Shown here: one piece after another, positions 1 to 5,977 of the stretch
Layout of the letters: every line of letters starts with the position of its first letter
Position numbering within the stretch: the first letter of the stretch is position 1
Assembly (NCBI GenBank): GCA_002773335.1
Contig: PFBH01000001.1
Coordinates: forward strand, 61,280 to 93,324
Direction: 5' to 3'
Length of the DNA stretch: 32,045 nucleotides
From: Candidatus Kaiserbacteria bacterium CG10_big_fil_rev_8_21_14_0_10_45_20
GTDB lineage: Bacteria; Patescibacteriota; Minisyncoccia; Phycocordibacterales; Phycocordibacteraceae
Translations under genes and position numbers: made by a program
The notes under the pieces: generated by a model
What the model was told of the DNA's origin: nothing
The model's input: the letters and a program-made list of their open reading frames with translations, nothing else
The model's database searches: none

Positions 1-420
1 ACTCGTCGCCTTATAGTCAACGATATGAATCTCTCCTTGCGGATTCACCCACAAATCGTCAACTGCCCCTGAGACAGTAAAGCCCGTCGGCTGATGGAAA
101 GTGTCCACCCCTTTAAAGTTCTCTCTCCAAATGTCCAGTTTTTTGTGTTCAAAAGGTATAGCGTCGACACCATACTCCAGCATAAGCGGATGTGCTTCTT
201 TTTGCCCCCTATGAATATCAAATTCTTTTTTTAAAAGGGCGTCAACAGCCGAGTTTAAGTTAAAAGGGTACCCTTTTGGTCGCGCCGTCCCTAGTTTATT
301 GTCTATATAAAAACAACGTGGACACTCAACGTAGAGATCAATTTTAGAGCGAGAAAGCCTCCATCGGGGACCGCCGTAGTTCCAATCTGCTTTACGAACA
401 GGTTTATAGTATTGCGACAT
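1..420 (-). CDS. PD-(D/E)XK nuclease-like protein, C-terminus cut by the window edge
   Basis: An open reading frame starts with ATG at 420 and runs without a stop off position 1, giving the first 140 residues. The N-terminus contains LSRSKIDLYVECPRCFYID, the 'S-x-S-x-I-x-x-Y-x-x-CPR-x-F' opening typical of RecB/AddB-type PD-(D/E)XK nuclease domains. Near the end, GAVDDLWVNPQGEIHIVDYK matches the catalytic pattern G-x-x-D-(n)-(V)D-Y-K: an acidic residue, a beta-strand, then D-x-K. From the family I infer a metal-dependent DNA nuclease fold; the real substrate is unknown. The Cys pair CPRC could be part of a metal site, but the C-terminal part where an iron-sulfur cluster would close is outside the window. 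It lies 30 bp downstream of the ATP-cone nuclease gene on the same strand, so the two may be cotranscribed. Confidence 0.7.
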   Translation of the reverse strand, partial: MSQYYKPVRKADWNYGGPRWRLSRSKIDLYVECPRCFYIDNKLGTARPKGYPFNLNSAVDALLKKEFDIHRGQKEAHPLMLEYGVDAIPFEHKKLDIWRENFKGVDTFHQPTGFTVSGAVDDLWVNPQGEIHIVDYKATS

Positions 421-450
421 CTCTCTCTAGTGTACCGCACAGAATCGGTA

Positions 451-1281
451 TTATCCAAGGCGACACAGCTGTGCACTTTCGTGTATCACCTCTTTATGCT
501 TCCGAGGTACCACCCCCGCCTGAGAGAGGGTTTCGGGGTTTTGGGCAATCATATTGCACATAGTTACACCAGTTTCAAGAAGACGCTTTTTTTCTGCCTT
601 AGAAAGTGACGTAAGAACCGTTACGGGGTAAAGGTTGTTTGTATTAACCAACGTTGAAAGTGATTCGCCGTGCGGGTAACTCCACCCTAACAAGTTGAGT
701 CCTGCGCACTTTGCATAATCAATCGTACTTGAGGTAAATTTTGTATTGGTAATCAACCATCCTTCCGTCATAGAGTTTTCATCACCACGATTTTTTGCTC
801 CTTCAAAAATATCCTGAAACCGTGCCGAGACATACAGCGCGGTCTTTAAATCAACCTTAAACCCCGGAACGTTATGAAACTTAAGCTCAGCTCCGCACAC
901 AACACCTTCCTTTTCCATCACCACGTCAAGTTCGTGCGAAACACAACGTCCCTTCACCATCACTCTCGTTTTTGTTGTGTAACCTCGTGACCGCATTACC
1001 TCAGAGATAAAATCTTCAAAAGGAAATCCTGTCGGCCCCAGCTCAAGGATGGCCCGACGCATTGAGTATTTCGCCGCGGATGTTTTTTCTATTTTCTTTA
1101 ATTCTCTAAATGCTTGTTTATAAATCTCTGTAGTGGTCATTCCATCGCGCAGTGCCGAAACAATGGTATCCGCCACATTCTCCGCAACAGCCTGATCTGC
1201 TCCAGAATGCACCAACGAAGCAATAAGTTTTTCTATCTGAAACTCTTCCTTAGTTCCGTCCCCTTTTATGATAGTTGTCAT
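451..1281 (-). CDS. ATP-cone domain fused to Mrr/restriction-endonuclease-like domain
   Basis: 276 residues. Residues 1-90 look like an ATP-cone, the nucleotide-sensing domain best known from NrdR and ribonucleotide reductase: it opens with a basic 'I-KGDGT-EEF--EKL--SL--SGA' pattern and ends near KYSMRRAILELGPTGFPFE. The middle (about 95-215) has a restriction-endonuclease-like core, with HELDVVMEKEGVVCGAELK giving the D-(n)-E-x-K catalytic triad of Mrr-type PD-(D/E)XK nucleases. The C-terminal 60 residues (LTSLSKAEKKRLLETGV) are helical and resemble a small helix-hairpin-helix DNA-binding tail. The function is not established; a nuclease gated by (d)ATP binding is the natural inference. It starts at ATG 1281, 33 bp after the mnmA stop, and is followed by a second PD-(D/E)XK gene. 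The domain assignments are good; the biological role (repair, uptake or defence) is open. Confidence 0.75.
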   Translation of the reverse strand: MTTIIKGDGTKEEFQIEKLIASLVHSGADQAVAENVADTIVSALRDGMTTTEIYKQAFRELKKIEKTSAAKYSMRRAILELGPTGFPFEDFISEVMRSRGYTTKTRVMVKGRCVSHELDVVMEKEGVVCGAELKFHNVPGFKVDLKTALYVSARFQDIFEGAKNRGDENSMTEGWLITNTKFTSSTIDYAKCAGLNLLGWSYPHGESLSTLVNTNNLYPVTVLTSLSKAEKKRLLETGVTMCNMIAQNPETLSQAGVVPRKHKEVIHESAQLCRLG

Positions 1282-1314
1282 ATGTTTTTACTACTTACAT
1301 TCTACCCCATCTCT

Positions 1315-2379
1315 CTATTGCACAATCCCGCCCCCCAAACAACGCTCATTTTCATATAAAACAACAGACTGTCCCTTTGCAATTAATACTGACTCTTCAA
1401 ATACTATACTCCACTGACTCTCAGTTTGCGTCACACGCACCGGGTATTTTGCTCCGCGGTAACGTATCTGCGCTTGGTACACCCCGCTTTCACGAGGTGC
1501 TTCTGACACCCAATTTACTTTTTCAAGAACGTATACCTGCTTTGTATCGCTTACAGTTTCTGATTCAGATACCACCAATTCATTTGTCTCTTTATTTTTT
1601 TTGATCACGTATAGTCTGTGAGGAGTTGAGGTAGAAACGTGCTGTCCTAATGTATAAAAAGCAACACCTTCGTGCTTTCCAACCGCATTTCCTTCTATGT
1701 CTCGAATAATTCCTTCTTCTACGGGGATGTATCGCTTTAAAAATTCAGCCATATCTACATGCCCCAAAAAACAAATTCCTTGAGAGTCTTTTTTTGTAGC
1801 GTTTGGCAGTCCAACCGAGCTTGCAATACTCCTGACCTCTTTTTTTTGCACACCTCCTACGGGAAAGAGCGTATGCGATAGATCATCTTGGGTCAGTGTC
1901 CATAAAAAGTAACTCTGGTCTTTTGTCTCGTCCACGCCACGCAACAGTTTGTGTTCTGTTTTTTGTGTTTTATTTGTACCTTGTGATACCTGTGCTCCAT
2001 GTTTTTCATTGCGGGCGTAATGCCCCGTTGCGATAGCCTCGGCTCCATCTTTCTTTGCTCTTTCCCAAAAAATGCCAAACTTAATAGCCCTATTACACAT
2101 TACATCCGGATTTGGCGTACGCCCTTCTTTGTATTCAGAAAGTAAATATTCAACAACGCTCTCTTTATACTCTTCTTCAACGTCATACGTTTTAAATGGT
2201 ATTTGTAGGTGTCCCGCGACCCGCATCGCGTCCAGTCTGTCTTGCGCTCCGGTGCATGGCAAAAAATCAGGCTCCCACACCTTCAAAAAGACCCCTGTAA
2301 CGTCGTGCCCCGCCTTTTTAAGAAGGTAGGCAGACACCGCCGAGTCAACGCCTCCTGATAGTCCGACGAATATCTTCAT
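1315..2379 (-). CDS. mnmA: tRNA-uridine 2-sulfurtransferase MnmA
   Basis: 354 residues, the usual size of the family. MnmA puts sulfur on C2 of the wobble uridine in tRNA-Lys, -Glu and -Gln, using ATP to adenylate the uridine and a persulfide cysteine as sulfur carrier. Visible motifs are the PP-loop GLSGGVDSAVSA (residues 6-17), the catalytic cysteine C95 in PDVMCNRAIKFG, the TGHYAR segment (118-123), KDQSYFLW (153-160) and the second catalytic cysteine C203 in SQGICFLG. The C-terminal barrel ends with the typical CLGGGIV. Both cysteines are present, so the enzyme should be active. The ATG at 2379 directly abuts the stop codon of a 46-aa gene at 2380, implying cotranscription. No Shine-Dalgarno motif precedes the start. 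Confidence 0.95.
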   Translation of the reverse strand: MKIFVGLSGGVDSAVSAYLLKKAGHDVTGVFLKVWEPDFLPCTGAQDRLDAMRVAGHLQIPFKTYDVEEEYKESVVEYLLSEYKEGRTPNPDVMCNRAIKFGIFWERAKKDGAEAIATGHYARNEKHGAQVSQGTNKTQKTEHKLLRGVDETKDQSYFLWTLTQDDLSHTLFPVGGVQKKEVRSIASSVGLPNATKKDSQGICFLGHVDMAEFLKRYIPVEEGIIRDIEGNAVGKHEGVAFYTLGQHVSTSTPHRLYVIKKNKETNELVVSESETVSDTKQVYVLEKVNWVSEAPRESGVYQAQIRYRGAKYPVRVTQTESQWSIVFEESVLIAKGQSVVLYENERCLGGGIVQ

Positions 2380-2520
2380 TTATTTTTTGTAACCCCCGAG
2401 ACCTTTGCCCGTCTTAAGCACCGCTAGAATTTTTCCACAAGAACATTTATATCTTGCTCCAAGTATATCTTCTCGTATTCGTTGATCTGGGGTGCAAATA
2501 TGTTCACGTTCTTGTCTCAT
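2380..2520 (-). CDS. 46-aa small protein with H-x-C...C-x-C, possible zinc knuckle
   Basis: A short reading frame begins with ATG at 2520 and stops with TAA at 2380-2382, with zero bases between its stop and the mnmA ATG. The peptide starts MRQEREHICTPDQRIREDIL and later has ARYKCSCGKILAVLKTGKG. One histidine and three cysteines (H7, C9, C26, C28) in an H-x-C ... C-x-C arrangement could bind zinc, and the rest is rich in Lys and Arg. It fills the gap between mltG (whose stop is 12 bp upstream) and mnmA exactly, which argues that it is a real gene in the mltG-mnmA transcript. I do not recognise the family; a small RNA- or DNA-binding zinc protein is a guess. Confidence 0.55.
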   Translation of the reverse strand: MRQEREHICTPDQRIREDILGARYKCSCGKILAVLKTGKGLGGYKK

Positions 2521-2532
2521 ATAAATTGAACA

Positions 2533-3495
2533 TTACCGTAAAAACCGTCGATTTGCTACATGCTCATCGAAAGTTCTCGCGTAGTGCATCCTCCCATCAG
2601 CACCGGTAAGGTAGTAGTAGTATTTAGTTTCAATAGGGTTTACAGCTGCTTTAATCGAGTCTATGCCGGGGTTAGCAATCGGCCCCGGGGGCAATCCAGG
2701 GTTCTTGTATGTGTTGTATGGAGAGTCAACCTCAAGGTCATCAAATGTCGGATTAAATGTCTCTCGTTCAAAGATGTATCCGAAGACGGCATCCACCTGA
2801 AGCAATATACCTTCCCGCTCTCTCTTCCATAGTATGCCTGCAACAATTTGCTTTGTTTCATATCGGCGAGCCTCTCTCTCGAGTATTGACGCCATGGTAA
2901 CTACCTCTTCCATACTTCTTCCAAAAGCGTTTATTTCTTCTTCTATAGAAGCTACCTTTTCATCAAACGCCTCTCTCATAACAGATACAATTCTTTCTGG
3001 CTTTACGTTTGGTGAAAATAAATAAGTATCAGGAAACAGAAACCCTTCATATAAGAGTGCTTCTTCTAAAAATCTTTCTGTATCAAAATGAGGCAGTGTG
3101 CTTTCTAAGGTGGTCGCCATCTGGCGAACAGTCAGACCTTCAGGAAAGGTAACGCGAACCAGTGGCGACCCGGTATTTCCAGAGAGTACGCGCGATGTAA
3201 CGCCAAAAATAGAGAGAGGTCTTTCAAACTCGTATATCCCAGAGCGCACCCCCGCATCGTCTCCATACAGCAGTATCAAAAAAGAGAAAAATTCTCCAGA
3301 CAAGATAACCTTTTGCTGTTGCAAAATAATACCCGCCTCACGAATTGATACCCCCTCAGGGATATCAATCAATTGTCCAACAGGAAAGGCGCGTGGTGGC
3401 TTTATCGCACTTGCGTAAAAGACGAGTGCTACAAACAGCGCACCCAAAAACCCTACTGTTATATATTTTTTATAAGTAAAAAAGAGTTCTTTCAT
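2533..3495 (-). CDS. mltG: Endolytic murein transglycosylase MltG (YceG-like)
   Basis: 320 residues from ATG 3495. MltG is a membrane-anchored lytic transglycosylase that cuts nascent peptidoglycan strands and so sets glycan length. A single transmembrane helix lies at residues about 12-30. A LysM-like region follows (IPEGVSIREAGIIL), then the conserved EGFLFPDTY (150-158), MASILEREA (201-209) with E206 at the position of the catalytic glutamate, LQVDA, and the long signature SPYNTYKNPGLPPGPIANPG. The C-terminal TFDEHVANRRF is also typical. A TTG at 3510 would extend it by five residues and overlap the upstream gene by 4 bp; I prefer the ATG because it directly precedes the short cytoplasmic tail and TM helix. 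Its presence shows the cell makes peptidoglycan. Confidence 0.93.
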   Translation of the reverse strand: MKELFFTYKKYITVGFLGALFVALVFYASAIKPPRAFPVGQLIDIPEGVSIREAGIILQQQKVILSGEFFSFLILLYGDDAGVRSGIYEFERPLSIFGVTSRVLSGNTGSPLVRVTFPEGLTVRQMATTLESTLPHFDTERFLEEALLYEGFLFPDTYLFSPNVKPERIVSVMREAFDEKVASIEEEINAFGRSMEEVVTMASILEREARRYETKQIVAGILWKREREGILLQVDAVFGYIFERETFNPTFDDLEVDSPYNTYKNPGLPPGPIANPGIDSIKAAVNPIETKYYYYLTGADGRMHYARTFDEHVANRRFLR

Positions 3496-3506
3496 AAAAA
3501 TGACTC

Positions 3507-4754
3507 TCAAGAAATCGGCATATGCGGTACGTTTTCCGGCGGTTCAAGCTTATTTTTGTTAGCGAGTGGACTGGTTCTTACAATATGAGGAATATGAAAT
3601 ATAGTAGCAAACTCAGCGGTATTTAAAACAAAAGAATCTCCATAGTACGGAGGGGCAAAAAATGCCCGACGTTTATAGAGATCAAATAAATAAGAAGACT
3701 CTAAAGGGGGTACGGCTGAAAAGATGTCAGAGAGGGGCCACGAAATAGCTTCGCGAGGATTTTTAGGAACCAACACATTTAAATTTGGATCCGAAAATTC
3801 ATCAAAAAGTGTATTGAGGGACTCTGCGCGCACATCGTCAAATTGACTGCGCGGTGCAAAGTACACTGCACGAACACCAACATCAAAGGCGGGTTTAGTG
3901 AGCGCCTCTTCAATTGCTTCAACTACTCTCTTTTTTGTATCAGGGAGCGAACGAACGTCACCTTGCGAGCCAATAATATTTCCTATCTCCCCTTCTGCGT
4001 CTCCATGTAGCGTATCCTCTGGTGCCTTCCAAAACTTTTCTCTATCACGTTGGTGTGGTCGCACAATGTATGAAATGCAAAAATACTCTTGATTCTTGAG
4101 CGATGCGAGACTTTCAACAAGATTTAAAAAAGGATCTTCTGCTTTCTTTACCGACTCGTATGCTTCGTATGTCTTTAGTGGATACGGATCGGGTTTTCCC
4201 AAGGTATATTCAGACACTGCAAGCTTCATAGAGAGCGAATCAAAAGCAACCTGTCGGATGTAATCATTCGTCTGATCGATGTCTATATCGCGATACTCAG
4301 AACGAATGCGAGACTCAATGGTGGCTCGGTGACTGGTGGGAACTCGCATAAAAAACCGTACCTCTCCATTGTGTGCCATCAATTCAAACGACCACGGCAT
4401 TCTCATTTTTCCTATAAAGAAAGACTCTTTCCAAGAAACGTGAGACCTATGGTACAGAGAGTAAAAAACGAGCTCCATCGCGCGCGCTGTTTTTGGCGTT
4501 TCTAATCCCGGTTTTAATTCAAGCACCGTATAGGGAATATTTGAAACGTACTGAGATCGAACGTAGACCAGCCACAGCGGAATTAAAATAGCCGTAAGGA
4601 GTATCGGCAACCACAGTGGCGAAAGAAAGAAGATACCACCAAAAATAAAAGCTACAACACCTGGCGCAAGCCAAATACCAATCGGAATAACCAGTAGTAA
4701 AGAAAGCGTTATAAAACGCAGAACAATTCGCATACAAGTAAAATAATACACCAT
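3507..4754 (-). CDS. Orphan membrane protein resembling DUF8128, the N-terminal domain of CPR TraD/VirD4-like ATPases
   Basis: 415 residues. Two or three hydrophobic segments lie at residues about 8-65, followed by a soluble domain starting TVLELKPGLETPKTARAMEL. That string, with WSFELMAHNGEVRFFMRVPT and later EYRDIDI, resembles the N-terminal domain preceding TraD/VirD4-type ATPases in CPR genomes ('LE-K-P-E--K-P-AME' and 'SFE---GGE--F-IR-P'). No Walker A or B motif is present and the protein stops after this domain, so the ATPase would be elsewhere or absent. Function unknown; it may help assemble a type IV secretion or pilus-like complex. This is one of very few genes here with a good ribosome binding site (GAGGA, 5 nt before ATG 4754), which supports the chosen start. 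The stop sits 11 bp upstream of mltG. The family link is from memory and needs a profile search. Confidence 0.55.
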   Translation of the reverse strand: MVYYFTCMRIVLRFITLSLLLVIPIGIWLAPGVVAFIFGGIFFLSPLWLPILLTAILIPLWLVYVRSQYVSNIPYTVLELKPGLETPKTARAMELVFYSLYHRSHVSWKESFFIGKMRMPWSFELMAHNGEVRFFMRVPTSHRATIESRIRSEYRDIDIDQTNDYIRQVAFDSLSMKLAVSEYTLGKPDPYPLKTYEAYESVKKAEDPFLNLVESLASLKNQEYFCISYIVRPHQRDREKFWKAPEDTLHGDAEGEIGNIIGSQGDVRSLPDTKKRVVEAIEEALTKPAFDVGVRAVYFAPRSQFDDVRAESLNTLFDEFSDPNLNVLVPKNPREAISWPLSDIFSAVPPLESSYLFDLYKRRAFFAPPYYGDSFVLNTAEFATIFHIPHIVRTSPLANKNKLEPPENVPHMPIS

Positions 4755-4783
4755 CTTTATCCTCGTGTACCCTTATATACAAA

Positions 4784-4813
4784 GTCCCCCTCAGAGTTTT
4801 CTCTGAGGGGGAC
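4784..4813 (-). terminator. Hairpin terminator behind the sigma4/HARE gene
   Basis: A perfect 13-bp inverted repeat (arms 4784-4796 and 4801-4813, starting gtccccctc) encloses a 4-nt loop. In the minus direction it lies 15 bp after the sigma4/HARE stop and is followed by TTTG, a weak U-tract. The stem is strong and GC-rich, so it probably ends most transcription before the next gene, though the poor U-run suggests some read-through. Confidence 0.7.
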
Positions 4814-4827
4814 GAAAACACCGTGTG

Positions 4828-5868
4828 CTACTTTGTGTTTTGCAGAGAGTACTTCCCGTCTTTCGTCTTTGTAAACTTAGGATTCTGAAGATTTACCACG
4901 ATGGTGTTATCTTTCACCCAACGTTGTTTTCGAACTTCTTCCATTATCTCATTTTTTGTCAGAGGACCTTTTTCGTTCAAAATCTGAGTGATCACATTGA
5001 TGACCGGTCCAGGTTCATACCCCCACTCAGAGAGCGCATACATACCGCGACCAACAAGAACAAATCGTTTATCTTTTATAAGTTCGTTATGAGTTGTTGC
5101 TTCGTGAGCCTTCTTTCCAAACAGTTGCTTAATGGTTTGTGCAACTTCTCTAAAGTGCATCGGAGAGCCATGACGTTTCAGTGCGAGGTAGGCGTAATCA
5201 CGAATGTTTTTTACCTTAATTCCAGGAGCTGACTCGCGACCCCACTCACCCAATGGGTTTTTAATGAGGCACTGCGAAAGCTCTAACCAGCGCAAAATGG
5301 TACTTCGGTTTCGATGCTTCGCATTGGCGCGAACCAAACACGACTCTACGTGCTTAACAAGTTCGTCTTCAGAAAGCACATCAGAGGGACGTACCTTACC
5401 GTGCACTTCTTTGAGCGCATCTTCAACAACTTTTGCGACATCGCTGTCCACGTGCCATCGGACGGCAAAGTGATCATCTTCTTTCGTTCTCTGAAACGCC
5501 CTACCAACGACAAGTAAAAAGTAGAGGTGGTTACGGGTCTCAACATCTGGTGCCAGTGTATTTAATATTGCCTTCTCCGATAAAATTGCCCCTAAATTGT
5601 GGATAGCCTCTTCAAGTGCGCTAAAAGACTCGTTTTCTTTAATGAGGGCTTCGGATTCTTGGATCAGCTTAATAGCGTGATTTTCAATTTGGCGCACCCG
5701 TTCACGGGTAATACCGTAGCGTTTTCCGATAGCATCAAGCGTTTCTGATTTTTTTCCCGGAGCAAGACCATAGCGAGAGACAACAACATCTCGAGACCTC
5801 TCAGGAAGCGATCCTACAAGTCTCTTTGTTACTGCGTTTGGTTTAAAAGGTAATGGTGTCTTGGGCAT
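4828..5868 (-). CDS. Sigma-70 region 4-like / HARE-HTH transcription regulator
   Basis: 346 residues. Residues about 15-75 look like sigma-70 region 4: LPERSRDVVVSRYGL followed by the helix-turn-helix AIGKRYGITRERVRQIENHA, nearly identical to the -35-reading helix of primary sigma factors. No region 2 or 3 is present, so it cannot melt a promoter by itself. Residues about 230-290 (GSPMHFREVAQTIKQLF ... GRGMYALSEWGY) match a HARE-HTH domain, as in the RNA polymerase delta subunit, and a further winged-helix-like segment follows at the C-terminus (GPLTKNEIMEEVRKQRWVKD). I infer a DNA-binding regulator that contacts promoters or RNA polymerase. It stands alone: a near-consensus promoter lies ahead and a strong hairpin behind. 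I read it as a lineage-typical regulator, not a functional sigma factor. Confidence 0.8.
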   Translation of the reverse strand: MPKTPLPFKPNAVTKRLVGSLPERSRDVVVSRYGLAPGKKSETLDAIGKRYGITRERVRQIENHAIKLIQESEALIKENESFSALEEAIHNLGAILSEKAILNTLAPDVETRNHLYFLLVVGRAFQRTKEDDHFAVRWHVDSDVAKVVEDALKEVHGKVRPSDVLSEDELVKHVESCLVRANAKHRNRSTILRWLELSQCLIKNPLGEWGRESAPGIKVKNIRDYAYLALKRHGSPMHFREVAQTIKQLFGKKAHEATTHNELIKDKRFVLVGRGMYALSEWGYEPGPVINVITQILNEKGPLTKNEIMEEVRKQRWVKDNTIVVNLQNPKFTKTKDGKYSLQNTK

Positions 5869-5899
5869 GTTTGGTTTTTATGGTCTTATATATACTATT

Positions 5900-5928
5900 C
5901 TTATATCATAATAATGATTTTATGTAAA
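5900..5928 (-). promoter_or_regulatory. Predicted sigma-70-type promoter of the sigma4/HARE gene
   Basis: On the minus strand TTTACA (5928-5923, 5 of 6 to consensus) and TATAAG (5905-5900, 5 of 6) are separated by exactly 17 bp. A start site near 5893 would leave a leader of about 25 nt before ATG 5868. The region from leuS's stop (5978) to this gene holds no reading frame and is AT-rich. Confidence 0.6.
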
Positions 5929-5977
5929 GTAGCCCCCTTTTCTTATCCACAGAAAGGTGGTCTAGTGATAATTGATA

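Noticed and set aside
3507-3510. Recoding of TGA as glycine (Gracilibacteria/SR1 code)
   Set aside because: TGA ends several genes cleanly (the DUF8128-like gene, the PAS gene, the 5-FCL-like gene), and the large conserved proteins contain no internal TGA.
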